8,677 nucleotides of DNA from Arenimonas sp. (GTDB lineage Bacteria > Pseudomonadota > Gammaproteobacteria > Xanthomonadales > Xanthomonadaceae): contig DNNT01000056.1 of assembly GCA_003497545.1 (NCBI GenBank), positions 7,619 through 16,295 on the forward strand, given 5' to 3'. The first letter of the stretch is position 1. The number at the start of each line of letters is the position of its first letter. Shown here piece by piece: positions 1-6,773 of the stretch. Under the pieces are notes generated by a model. The model worked only from the letters and a program-made list of their open reading frames with translations. It was not told the origin of the DNA and searched no databases. The translations under genes and the position numbers were made by a program.

Positions 1-634
1 TCACCGTTTCCGGGGCCAGTCGCAGGTAGTTGGCGATGTCGGTGCGGGTCATGGTCAGGTGCAGGCCGGTGGCGGAAAAACCGCGCTGGGCGAAACGCCG
101 CGACAGCGCCACCAGGAAGGCGGCCATGCGCTGGTCGGCGCTGTAGTCGCCGGCCAGCAGGGCGGCCTTGCCGATGTCCTGGCTGAGCAGCTTGAACAGC
201 TGCGCCTGCAGCCCGGGCATGCGGGTGGCCAGCAGGGCCATCTTCGGGAACGAGAACCGGCACAGCATCACCGTGTCCAGCGCCACCGCGTTGCAGGGGT
301 AGCGGGCCTCGGAAATGGCGTTGAGGCCGATGATCTCGCCGGGCAGGTGGAAACCCAGCACCTGCTCCTGGCCGGTGGCGTCGAGCACGTAGGTCTTGAC
401 CGTGCCGGCGCGCACCGCGGCGATGGCGTTGAACTCGTCGCCCTCGCGGAAGATGTGCTCGCCCTCGTGGAAGGGCCCGATGTGCTCGACCAGCACGTGC
501 AGGTCCATCAGGGCCGACTTGTCGTAACCCTGCGACAGGCAGGCGTCCGAAAACGCGCAGGTGCTGCAGAAATGCAGGGCGTCGCCGTCGTCGGCGATGG
601 GGTTGTGCCGCGGGCGGTGGGCCGGCGGGCTCAC
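1..634 (-). CDS. fnr: Fnr/Anr-type oxygen-sensing transcription regulator, C-terminus cut off by the window edge
   Basis: Crp/Fnr-family activator that holds an oxygen-labile [4Fe-4S] cluster and switches on anaerobic genes. The 211 visible residues contain the full set of cluster ligands: C23, C26 and C32 in a C-x2-C-x5-C pattern, plus C125, equivalent to E. coli C122. A cyclic-nucleotide-binding-like beta roll follows (about 45-130), then a dimerisation helix, the family signature SRRFAQRGFS (178-187) and the helix-turn-helix (LTMTRTDIANYLRLAPETV, 193-211). The window ends just inside the recognition helix, so about 35-40 residues are missing relative to the roughly 250 usual. The start is a GTG at 634 preceded by a GGGG tract; its first bases overlap the stop of an unrelated frame. 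It lies 19 bases after hemN on the same strand and is probably co-transcribed with it, as in the hemN/anr neighbourhood of Pseudomonas. DNR-type paralogues lack the cysteines, so Fnr/Anr is preferred. Confidence 0.93.
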   Translation of the reverse strand, partial: MSPPAHRPRHNPIADDGDALHFCSTCAFSDACLSQGYDKSALMDLHVLVEHIGPFHEGEHIFREGDEFNAIAAVRAGTVKTYVLDATGQEQVLGFHLPGEIIGLNAISEARYPCNAVALDTVMLCRFSFPKMALLATRMPGLQAQLFKLLSQDIGKAALLAGDYSADQRMAAFLVALSRRFAQRGFSATGLHLTMTRTDIANYLRLAPETV

Positions 635-653
635 GGCGACACCCCGGTAAGGC

Positions 654-2048
654 TCAGATGGCCTTGGAGAAGCGGGCGGGCTCGGCCTGGGCCTGGTGCA
701 GGTAGCGGTCGAAACATGCCGCGATGATACGCAGCAGGAGCCGGCCGCGCGAGGTCGCCGTGATCCGGGTGGCCGAGACCTCGACCAGGCCGTCGGCCTG
801 CAGGGGCACCAGCCGGGCCAGGTCGTCCTGGAAATACAGGCCGAAGTCGATGGCGTGGCGCTCCTCGAGCTCGGGGATGTTCACTTCGCCCTGGCACATC
901 AGCTGCTGGATCAGGTCGGCCCGCAGCACGTCGTCGGCGTCGAGCTGCATGCCGCGCCAGGTGGGCAGGCGGCCGTTGTCGATGGCGATCTCCCAGCTGG
1001 GCAGGTCGCGCGGGTTCTGGCTGTAGGTGTCGCCGATGTGGCTGATGGCGCTCACGCCCATGCCCACCAGGTCGCAGTCGGCGTGGGTGGTGTAGCCCAT
1101 GAAGTTGCGGTGCAGGCCGCCCTTCTCCTGGGCCACCGACAGGTCGTCGCCGGGCAGGGCGAAGTGGTCCATGCCGATGTAGCGGTAGCCGGCGGCCGAG
1201 AGTTTTTCGATGGCCAGCTGCAGCAGCCCCAGCTTGTCCTCGGCGCTCGGCAGCAGGGATTCGTCGATCTGCTTCTGCGGGCGGAACAGCTGCGGCATGT
1301 GCGCGTAGCTGTAGATGGCCAGGCGGTCGGGGCGGGTGGCCACCACGGTGTCGAGGGTCCGGCCGAAGCCCTCGCGGGTCTGGCGCGGCAGGCCGTAGAT
1401 CAGGTCCACGTTGACCGAGCGGAAGCCGTGCTTGCGGCAGTCGTCGATCACCGCCTGGGTTTCTTCCACCGACTGGATGCGGTTCACCGCGGCCTGCACG
1501 GCCGGGTCGAAGTCCTGCACGCCCAGGCTGGCGCGGTTGAAGCCCATGAAGGCCAGGGCCTCGATGTCGCCCTTGTTGATGAAGCGCGGGTCGAGCTCGA
1601 TCGAGAAATCGCGCGCCGGCGACTGGCTGAAGCGGAAGTGGGTATTGAGGCTCTCGAGCAGCTCGCCGATCTGGGTGGGGCTGAAGAAGTTCGGGGTGCC
1701 GCCGCCGAGGTGGATCTGCAGTACCTCGCGGTCGCGGTCGAACAGCGGGCCGAGCATGGCCACTTCGCGCACCAGGCGCGAGAGGTAGGTTTCGGCGCGG
1801 GCCAGGTCGCGGGTGATGATGCGGTTGCAGCCGCAGTAGAAGCAGGGGCTGAAGCAGAACGGCACGTGCGCGTACAGCGACAGCCGGCGCGGGATCGGGT
1901 CGTCGTTGCTCAGCCTGGCCGCCTTCGCGAATTCCGCCGGCCCGAAGCCCGGCTTGAACTGCGGCGCGGTCGGGTAGGAGGTGTAACGGGGACCCGGCCG
2001 GTCGTAGCGGCGGAGCAGGTCGGCGTCGAAGGGGGGGATGGCAGCCAT
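654..2048 (-). CDS. hemN: Oxygen-independent coproporphyrinogen III oxidase
   Basis: Radical SAM enzyme that decarboxylates coproporphyrinogen III to protoporphyrinogen IX without oxygen, in the cytoplasm, so haem can be made under anoxia. The product is 464 residues (E. coli 457). The cluster motif is C65-x3-C69-x2-C72 followed by C74, matching the HemN C-x3-C-x2-C-x-C signature. GGGTPNF at 115-121 is the SAM-binding glycine motif, and the GPRYTSYPT segment at 19-27 is the characteristic HemN N-terminus. The frame stays open to a GTG at 2090, but the ATG at 2048 is chosen because residues 1-27 then align in length with E. coli HemN and because an Fnr box lies between the two starts. No Shine-Dalgarno sequence precedes the ATG. 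It is followed 19 bases later by fnr. The wording resembles Xanthomonadales proteins more than Pseudomonas ones (from memory). Confidence 0.96.
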   Translation of the reverse strand: MAAIPPFDADLLRRYDRPGPRYTSYPTAPQFKPGFGPAEFAKAARLSNDDPIPRRLSLYAHVPFCFSPCFYCGCNRIITRDLARAETYLSRLVREVAMLGPLFDRDREVLQIHLGGGTPNFFSPTQIGELLESLNTHFRFSQSPARDFSIELDPRFINKGDIEALAFMGFNRASLGVQDFDPAVQAAVNRIQSVEETQAVIDDCRKHGFRSVNVDLIYGLPRQTREGFGRTLDTVVATRPDRLAIYSYAHMPQLFRPQKQIDESLLPSAEDKLGLLQLAIEKLSAAGYRYIGMDHFALPGDDLSVAQEKGGLHRNFMGYTTHADCDLVGMGVSAISHIGDTYSQNPRDLPSWEIAIDNGRLPTWRGMQLDADDVLRADLIQQLMCQGEVNIPELEERHAIDFGLYFQDDLARLVPLQADGLVEVSATRITATSRGRLLLRIIAACFDRYLHQAQAEPARFSKAI

Positions 2049-2098
2049 GGCAGGCAGACTAGCGGCCCGCGCTGACTCCGTCCTTGACACCGGTCAAG
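2049..2098 (-). promoter_or_regulatory. Fnr-dependent promoter of hemN (Fnr box plus -10)
   Basis: The palindrome CTTGACACCGGTCAAG (2083-2098 on the plus strand) contains TTGAC-N4-GTCAA, one symmetric change from the Fnr/Anr consensus TTGAT-N4-ATCAA. Its centre is at 2090.5. On the minus strand a -10-like TAGTCT lies at 2061-2056. If the box is at the usual class II position of -41.5, transcription begins at about 2049, and TAGTCT then occupies exactly -12 to -7. That is one base before the hemN ATG. The geometry is read from sequence; the regulatory role is inferred from the Fnr family and from the adjacent fnr gene. Confidence 0.7.
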
Positions 2099-2111
2099 CC
2101 GCGGTGTGCGC

Positions 2112-3131
2112 TCAGATCCATTTGGCGCGGCGCAGCACGACGAACAGCCCGGCCACCACCGCCACCGTGGCGCCCACCAGGACGGCGTAGCTGTAGCGCC
2201 CGCCGAGCTCGGGCATGTGCCGGAAATTCATGCCGTACCAGCTGGCGATGAGCGTGGGCGCGGCCAGCAGGCCGGCCCAGCCGGCCAGGCGTTTCACCAC
2301 TTCGCCCTGGGCCACGGTGACCAGGGCCAGGTTCACCGACATCGCCGCGGTGAGCATTTCGCGCAGGGTGTCGGTGGCGTCGTTGACGCGCAGGGTGTGG
2401 TCGTACACGTCGCGCAGGTAGAGCCGCATTTCCTCGCCCACCAGGTTGGTGTGCACGCGGGTGAGCTGGCCGGTGATGTCCTGCATCGGGCCCACCGCCA
2501 GCCGCAGCCGGGTGAGTTCGCGCTTGAGGTCGTAGAGCTTGCGCACGGTCTCGCGGCTGAAGCTCTCGGCGAAGATGTCCTGCTCGAGCGCGTTGAGCTT
2601 CTCGCGGAAGTCGTCGACGATGGGCAGGTAGTTGTCGACGATGAAGTCGAGCACGGCGTACAGGCCGTAGGTGGGGCCGATGGCCAGCAACTCGGGTTCG
2701 CGTTCGCAGCGGGCGCGCACCGCGTTGTAGGACAGCGAGGTGCCGTGGCGCACCGTCACCAGGTAGCGCGGGCCGACGAAGAGGTGGGTTTCGCCGAAGG
2801 AGACCTTGCCTTCCAGCGCCTGCGCTGTGTGCACGGCGATGAACAGCGAATTGCCGTAGGCCTCGATCTTGGGCCGCTGGTGCGCGTGGTGGGCGTCCTC
2901 GATGGCCAGGTCGTGCAGGTCGAATTCCTCCTGCAGCTTGTCGAGCAGCGATTCCTCGGGTTCGTACAGGCCCACCCAGACGAAGCTGCCGTCGTCCACG
3001 GCCAGAACGTCGCTGATTTCGTCGAGCGTGATGTCGCGGCGGGCGCCGTCGCGGCCGTAGCGGACGCAGTTGACGACGCAGGCGGGCGAAGGCTTCTGGG
3101 CGTTTTCCATGCCGGCATCATCGGCCGGCAT
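2112..3131 (-). CDS. corA: CorA-family magnesium/cobalt transporter
   Basis: Inner-membrane pentameric channel for Mg2+ (also Co2+ and Ni2+). The 339 residues show the family layout: a large acidic cytoplasmic N-terminal domain, a long helical stretch (about 150-270), then two membrane segments at the C-terminus. The first membrane helix ends in YGMNF (GMN at 300-302), the selectivity signature, followed by the short MPEL-containing loop, the second helix (about 314-333) and a basic tail RRAKWI. Two starts are possible: ATG at 3131 or ATG at 3110; neither has a clear ribosome site. The longer is given because it lies 16 bases from the upstream stop. It is the last gene of the corC/lnb-like/corA run, 63 bases before the hemN ATG. 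Being in one apparent operon with corC fits joint work in Mg2+ homeostasis. ZntB-like zinc transporters share the fold but usually carry GIN rather than GMN. Confidence 0.93.
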   Translation of the reverse strand: MPADDAGMENAQKPSPACVVNCVRYGRDGARRDITLDEISDVLAVDDGSFVWVGLYEPEESLLDKLQEEFDLHDLAIEDAHHAHQRPKIEAYGNSLFIAVHTAQALEGKVSFGETHLFVGPRYLVTVRHGTSLSYNAVRARCEREPELLAIGPTYGLYAVLDFIVDNYLPIVDDFREKLNALEQDIFAESFSRETVRKLYDLKRELTRLRLAVGPMQDITGQLTRVHTNLVGEEMRLYLRDVYDHTLRVNDATDTLREMLTAAMSVNLALVTVAQGEVVKRLAGWAGLLAAPTLIASWYGMNFRHMPELGGRYSYAVLVGATVAVVAGLFVVLRRAKWI

Positions 3132-3147
3132 GGGCGCGCGGGCAAGG

Positions 3148-4335
3148 TCAGCGCTTGGGGTCGAAGGTGCGCAGCAGGGCCCAGTGCAGCGGCAACAGCA
3201 GCAGCACCCATTCCACGTTCTGCTGCGGCAGGAAGGGCAGGAACTTCATGAAGCCCGCCACCGCGGCGCCGCCGGCCACCACCCACAGCAGCGGCCGGAA
3301 CCGGCGCGAAGGCTCGCGCCCGCGCAGGCGCGCCCAGCCGCCCGGCAGCAGGGCCAGGCACAGCGGGCTGAGCAGCAGCAGGTTTTCGTTGCCGTGCGCG
3401 GCCACGTGCGCGGTGCCCAGCCACAGGAAGGCCAGCGTCAGGCCGGCCAGGCCGGCGACCAGCCAGAAGGCGAGGGCGCCGGCGGCCAGCGCACGCGGCG
3501 CGCGGCGGCCCGACCAAAGCACCAGGCCCGCCAGCGCCAGGCCGGCCAGGAAGGCTTCGCCGCGCAGGCGCGGGGCTTCCACCGGCGGCTGGCCGATGCG
3601 GTGCGGCAGCAGGGGCTCTTCGCTGGCCACCAGCGGGCGGCCGCCGTCGAGCTTCACTTCGCGCAGGGCGTCGCGCAGGCGCATGGGGATGAAGGATTCT
3701 TCCCAGCGCGACAGCGGTCGGTCGGCGAAACCGGCCAGGCCGACATGGAAACCCACCGCCATCCACGGCGCCGGTGCGGCCAGGCGCACCGATTCGCTGC
3801 GGAAGGTGTTGCCCTGCGAGCGGCCCGACAGCTGCGCCTTGAGCGCGCCGCCCAGGGCCTGGTCGAGCGCGTCGCGGACCTTGGTGGAGCAGTTCGCGGT
3901 GTAGTAGTCGTAGGTGTAGCGGGCGTTTTCCGGGCGGGCGTGCACGGCCAGCGCGGCGGCGAGCGCCTTCGCCTGTTCCGGCGCCAGGTCGAGCCACTGC
4001 ACCACCACGCCGCGGCCGGCGCGCTCGTAGCCGTAAAGGTCGTGGTCGAGCGCCAGCACTTCCAGCCGGTACTCCATGCGGCCGCGCACGAAGTTCCAGT
4101 GGAAGCCGGGCTCGTCGAGGTCGAAGAAGCCGAAGTTGTAGGACAGGGGGCCGGGCCCGGCCGGGTCGTCGACGACGATGGCGTTGTGGCCGAAGCGTTC
4201 CCAGAAGATCTCGCCCGGCTCCATGGTGAGCACGCCGATGCGCGGCGCGGCCGCGGCCAGGCCGGGCAGCAGCCAGGCCAGGCACAAAAAGAGAAACAGC
4301 GCGGCCGCGCCGCGGCGCCGCTCAGGCTTCCGCAT
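3148..4335 (-). CDS. DUF4105 / Lnb-like membrane protein with periplasmic Cys-His domain
   Basis: A 395-residue protein with a signal peptide or anchor (about 10-30, leucine- and alanine-rich, no lipobox), a periplasmic DUF4105 domain (about 31-250) and a five-helix membrane domain (near 260-274, 282-304, 318-334, 349-369 and 374-388). Conserved family motifs are ERFGHNAIVV with H50 and YYTANCSTKVRD with C149, a likely His-Cys catalytic pair; the HGNENLLLLSPL motif (from 314) lies in the membrane part. From memory, this domain pair is that of Lnb, the Bacteroides enzyme that N-acylates lipoproteins. Its start overlaps the end of corC by 14 bases, so translation is probably coupled, and corA follows after 16 bases. 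In E. coli and Pseudomonas the slot after corC is filled by lnt, apolipoprotein N-acyltransferase. N-acylation is therefore a reasonable hypothesis, but DUF4105 proteins also occur in organisms that keep lnt, so the activity is unproven. Confidence 0.85.
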   Translation of the reverse strand: MRKPERRRGAAALFLFLCLAWLLPGLAAAAPRIGVLTMEPGEIFWERFGHNAIVVDDPAGPGPLSYNFGFFDLDEPGFHWNFVRGRMEYRLEVLALDHDLYGYERAGRGVVVQWLDLAPEQAKALAAALAVHARPENARYTYDYYTANCSTKVRDALDQALGGALKAQLSGRSQGNTFRSESVRLAAPAPWMAVGFHVGLAGFADRPLSRWEESFIPMRLRDALREVKLDGGRPLVASEEPLLPHRIGQPPVEAPRLRGEAFLAGLALAGLVLWSGRRAPRALAAGALAFWLVAGLAGLTLAFLWLGTAHVAAHGNENLLLLSPLCLALLPGGWARLRGREPSRRFRPLLWVVAGGAAVAGFMKFLPFLPQQNVEWVLLLLPLHWALLRTFDPKR

Positions 4336-5170
4336 GCACGCTCACCACGAAGGTATGCACGCGGCGGCGGTCGGCGCGGCCGACGCGGAAGTGGAAGCGG
4401 CCCAGGGCCAGTTCCTCGCCCGCCTCGGGCAGGTGGCCGATGGCCGCGGTGACCAGGCCGCCGATGGTGTCGTATTCGTCGTCCGGGAAGTCGGCGCCGA
4501 ACTGGTCGTTGAAGTCGCCGATCGGGGTCAGGGCGTCCACCATGAACTGGCCGTCGGCCTGGGCGGCGATGAGCTTGGCCTCGTCGGCGTCGTCGTGTTC
4601 GTCGTCGATTTCGCCGACGATCTGCTCGAGCACGTCCTCGATGGTGACCAGGCCGGCGACGCCGCCGTGTTCGTCCACCACGATGGCCATGTGGTTGCGC
4701 GAGAGGCGGAATTCCTTGAGCAGCACGTTCAGGCGCTTGGATTCGGGGATGAGCACCGCCGGGCGCAGCAGTTCGCGCACGCTGCCGGGGCCGCCGTCGG
4801 CCACCATGCCGCGCAGCAGGTCCTTGGCCAGCAGGATGCCGAGGATTTCGTCGCGGTCTTCGCCGTGCACGGGGAAGCGGCTGTGGCCGGATTCGACCAC
4901 CATGTGCATCAGGTCCATGAACTTCGCGTCCACGGGCAGGGACACCATCTGCGAGCGGGGCACCATGATGTCGCCGACCTGCTGCTCGGACACCGACAGG
5001 GCGCCCTCGAGCATCTTCAGGGTATCGGCGCCGAGCAGGCCGTTGGCCTGGGCCTCGCGCAGGATCTCGACCAGGTCTTCCCTGGTCCGGGGTTCGCCGG
5101 AAAAGGCCAGGCTCAGGCGATCAAGCCAGGAGCGGCGTTCCGGCGGGCTACTAGGGGAATCTTCGGACAT
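4322..5170 (-). CDS. corC: CorC/YbeX-type CBS-domain protein
   Basis: Cytoplasmic CBS-pair protein of the HlyC/CorC family, linked genetically to CorA-dependent Mg2+ efflux and, as YbeX, to ribosome metabolism in E. coli. The 282-residue product (E. coli 292) has a short N-terminal linker with FSGEP (23-27), a first CBS unit opening with DIMVPRSQM (67-75), a second CBS unit ending in the DEHGGVAGLVTIEDVLEQIVGE stretch split over about 155-185, an acidic linker, and the C-terminal transporter-associated domain. It lacks the DUF21 membrane domain of larger CorB/CNNM proteins. The frame is open up to an ATG at 5236, but that ATG lies inside an intergenic repeat; the ATG at 5170 gives an N-terminus MSEDS that matches E. 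coli YbeX (MSDDN). Upstream is the repeat-bearing gap after ybeY; downstream the lnb-like gene overlaps by 14 bases. Confidence 0.95.
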   Translation of the reverse strand: MSEDSPSSPPERRSWLDRLSLAFSGEPRTREDLVEILREAQANGLLGADTLKMLEGALSVSEQQVGDIMVPRSQMVSLPVDAKFMDLMHMVVESGHSRFPVHGEDRDEILGILLAKDLLRGMVADGGPGSVRELLRPAVLIPESKRLNVLLKEFRLSRNHMAIVVDEHGGVAGLVTIEDVLEQIVGEIDDEHDDADEAKLIAAQADGQFMVDALTPIGDFNDQFGADFPDDEYDTIGGLVTAAIGHLPEAGEELALGRFHFRVGRADRRRVHTFVVSVHAEA

Positions 5171-5207
5171 CTCGGTAGGGCAGGCGCCACGGGTGGCGGG
5201 TTTCCCG

Positions 5208-5213
5208 ATTCTA
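5208..5213 (-). promoter_or_regulatory. Candidate -10 element for corC
   Basis: TAGAAT on the minus strand matches TATAAT at five of six positions and would start transcription about 30 bases before the corC ATG at 5170. No good -35 is present; at a 16-base spacing the hexamer TGAACC (5230-5235) falls within repeat copy A. This may be a weak internal promoter or chance. Confidence 0.35.
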
Positions 5214-5222
5214 CCCGAGACA

Positions 5223-5242
5223 GGTACCAGGTTCATTTTCCC
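5223..5242. repeat. Intergenic 20-base repeat, copy A
   Basis: Reads GGTACCAGGTTCATTTTCCC, one base different from copies B and C (third base T instead of A). It is in direct orientation to copy B, starting 43 bases before it, and inverted relative to copy C. The core GAACC-A-GGTTC of the family is itself palindromic, but the change in this copy weakens that symmetry. Confidence 0.9.
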
Positions 5243-5249
5243 GGGGGAA

Positions 5250-5295
5250 CGCCCGGCAAAGCGAGGGAACCAGGTTCATTTTCCCTTGCCGGGCG
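5250..5295. repeat. 10-base perfect inverted repeat enclosing copy B
   Basis: CGCCCGGCAA at 5250-5259 is the exact reverse complement of TTGCCGGGCG at 5286-5295. The 26-base loop between the arms is filled almost entirely by repeat copy B. A hairpin of ten strong pairs is possible in DNA or RNA on either strand. No run of T follows on either side, so an intrinsic terminator is not supported. Confidence 0.85.
5266..5285. repeat. Intergenic 20-base repeat, copy B
   Basis: Reads GGAACCAGGTTCATTTTCCC. It contains the palindromic core GAACC-A-GGTTC, and with one flanking base on each side it has six-base arms AGGGAA (5264-5269) and TTCCCT (5281-5286). It is identical over all 20 bases, in inverse orientation, to copy C. 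Confidence 0.92.
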
Positions 5296-5319
5296 CGACG
5301 ATCAGCCGCCTTCCTGCAG

Positions 5320-5339
5320 GGGAAAATGAACCTGGTTCC
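5320..5339. repeat. Intergenic 20-base repeat, copy C (inverted)
   Basis: Reads GGGAAAATGAACCTGGTTCC on the plus strand, the exact reverse complement of copy B. It begins 4 bases after the ybeY stop in the direction of transcription. It can pair perfectly with copy B (34-base loop) or with one mismatch with copy A, so two competing hairpins are possible. Confidence 0.92.
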
Positions 5340-5343
5340 TGCC

Positions 5344-5805
5344 TCAATAAGGATCGGGCAGGCCCAGGCTGGCCAGGATCTCGCGCTCGAGCTGTTCCAT
5401 GGCCTCGGCCTCGCGCTCGTCCTCGTGGTCCAGGCCCAGCAGGTGCAGCACGCCGTGAACCGTGAGGTGGGCGTAGTGGGCGGCCAGGGGCTTGCCCTGG
5501 TCCTGGGCTTCCTTGGCCACCACGGGGGCGCAGATGACCAGGTCGCCCAGCAGGGGCAGGTCGACGCCCTCGGGCAGGTCGGCCGGGAAACTGAGCACGT
5601 TGGTGGCGTAGTCCTTGCCGCGGTAGTGCCGGTTCAGGGCCCGGCCTTCCTTGGCGTCCACCAGCCGGATGGCCAGGTCGGCGCGGCGGATGCGGCCTTC
5701 GGCGGCCGCGGCGGCCCATTTGCGGAAACTGGCGGCGCTGGGCAGGCCCTTGCGGGGCAGGCCGTAGCTGACGCCGACATCGAGCTGCACCGGACCCTTG
5801 GTCAT
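5344..5805 (-). CDS. ybeY: Endoribonuclease YbeY (16S rRNA maturation)
   Basis: Single-strand-specific metallo-endoribonuclease needed for 16S rRNA 3' end maturation and late 70S ribosome quality control. The product is 153 residues, normal for the family (E. coli 155). The zinc motif [11 protein letters not shown] supplies H117, H121 and H127; the conserved substrate-site arginine is R59 in [18 protein letters not shown] (57-74). The start ATG at 5805 overlaps the ybeZ stop in an ATGA, so translation is coupled to the upstream ATPase, its known functional partner in E. coli. The open frame extends far upstream inside ybeZ, but that part is an out-of-frame shadow. Downstream lies the repeat cluster rather than an immediate corC start, a break in the otherwise tight operon. 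Confidence 0.97.
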   Translation of the reverse strand: MTKGPVQLDVGVSYGLPRKGLPSAASFRKWAAAAAEGRIRRADLAIRLVDAKEGRALNRHYRGKDYATNVLSFPADLPEGVDLPLLGDLVICAPVVAKEAQDQGKPLAAHYAHLTVHGVLHLLGLDHEDEREAEAMEQLEREILASLGLPDPY

Positions 5806-6773
5806 TCCTGCGACTCCTTCCCGTCCCGGGCATCGTAAGCCCGGACGATGCGCGCCACCAGCGGATGCCGCACCACGTCGTGGGCGGTGAAGAAGGTGAA
5901 GCTGATGCCCTCCACCCCGCGCAGCACGTCGATGGCGTCGCGCAGGCCGGATTTCTGGTGCTTGGGCAGGTCGATCTGGCTCAGGTCGCCGGTGATCACC
6001 GCGGTCGAACCGAAGCCGATGCGCGTCAGGAACATCTTCATCTGCTCGATGGAGGTGTTCTGCGCCTCGTCGAGGATGACGAAGGCGTCGTTGAGCGTGC
6101 GGCCGCGCATGTAGGCCAGCGGCGCGATCTCGATGACGTTGCGCTCGAGCAGCTTGGCCACCTTCTCCACGCCCAGCATTTCGTACAGCGCGTCGTAGAG
6201 CGGGCGCAGGTAGGGGTCGACCTTCTGGCTCAGGTCGCCGGGCAGGAAGCCGAGCTTTTCGCCGGCCTCCACCGCCGGGCGCACCAGCAGCAGGCGCTGC
6301 ACGCGGCTTTCGTTCAGCGCCTCGACCGCCATGGCCACGGCCAGGAAGGTCTTGCCGGTGCCGGCCGGGCCGATGCCGAAGTTGATGTCGTGGGTGGCGA
6401 TGGCGTGCAGGTATTTCGCCTGGTTGGCGCCGCGGCCGCGCACGGTGCCGCGCTTGACCCGGATGGTCACTTCCTGCGGCGAGTGGCCCTGGTCGAGCCG
6501 CTCGAGGTTGGCCTGGCCCATGCGCAGATGGATCTTGTGCGGGTCCAGGGTTTCGAAGGCGGTTTCCTCGTAGAGCGCGCGCAGGAGTTTTTCCGCCGCT
6601 TCCACCGCCGCCTCGTCGCCGGTGACGCGGAACACGTGGCCGCGGTTGGCCACTTCCACGCCCAGGCGCAGTTCGACCAGGCGCAGGTGCTCGTCGGTGG
6701 GGCCGCACAGGTTCGCCAGCCGGACGTTGTCCTCGGGTTCGAGCGCGAAATCGCGCTGACCGCGCTTGCTCAT
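5802..6773 (-). CDS. ybeZ: PhoH-like ATPase YbeZ
   Basis: Cytoplasmic P-loop ATPase of the PhoH family that works with YbeY in RNA metabolism; a helicase-like role is suspected in the family. The 323-residue product (E. coli YbeZ 346) has an N-terminal KH-like region (about 17-70), a linker, then the ATPase domain with Walker A GPAGTGKT at 135-142, the [18 protein letters not shown] stretch typical of PhoH (164-181), and Walker [10 protein letters not shown] at 231-239. The start ATG at 6773 overlaps the miaB stop in an ATGA, and its own stop overlaps the ybeY start in the same way. The name phoH is often used for this gene, but phosphate control is not indicated: no Pho box was seen. Confidence 0.96.
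   Translation of the reverse strand: MSKRGQRDFALEPEDNVRLANLCGPTDEHLRLVELRLGVEVANRGHVFRVTGDEAAVEAAEKLLRALYEETAFETLDPHKIHLRMGQANLERLDQGHSPQEVTIRVKRGTVRGRGANQAKYLHAIATHDINFGIGPAGTGKTFLAVAMAVEALNESRVQRLLLVRPAVEAGEKLGFLPGDLSQKVDPYLRPLYDALYEMLGVEKVAKLLERNVIEIAPLAYMRGRTLNDAFVILDEAQNTSIEQMKMFLTRIGFGSTAVITGDLSQIDLPKHQKSGLRDAIDVLRGVEGISFTFFTAHDVVRHPLVARIVRAYDARDGKESQE

Noticed and set aside
2049..2090. GTG at 2090 as the hemN start
   Set aside because: It adds 14 residues not seen in the family and would place the start codon inside the Fnr box; the ATG at 2048 matches the E. coli N-terminus in length.
2083..2098. Palindrome as a corA terminator hairpin
   Set aside because: The stem has only six pairs and no T run follows; the TTGAC-N4-GTCAA pattern and its distance to the -10 fit an Fnr site better.
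2756..4285. 509-residue minus-strand open frame
   Set aside because: It is out of frame with corA and the DUF4105 gene it spans and its translation is Arg/Pro/Ala-rich without motifs.
59..4452. Long plus-strand open frames (for example 59-727, 696-2075, 2106-3251, 3070-4452)
   Set aside because: They lie antisense to recognisable minus-strand genes, have low-complexity Ala/Gly/Arg/His-rich translations with no family motif, and are expected from the high GC content.
5223..5339. The three repeats as a small CRISPR array
   Set aside because: One copy is inverted, spacing is unequal (23 and 34 bases) and no cas gene is present.
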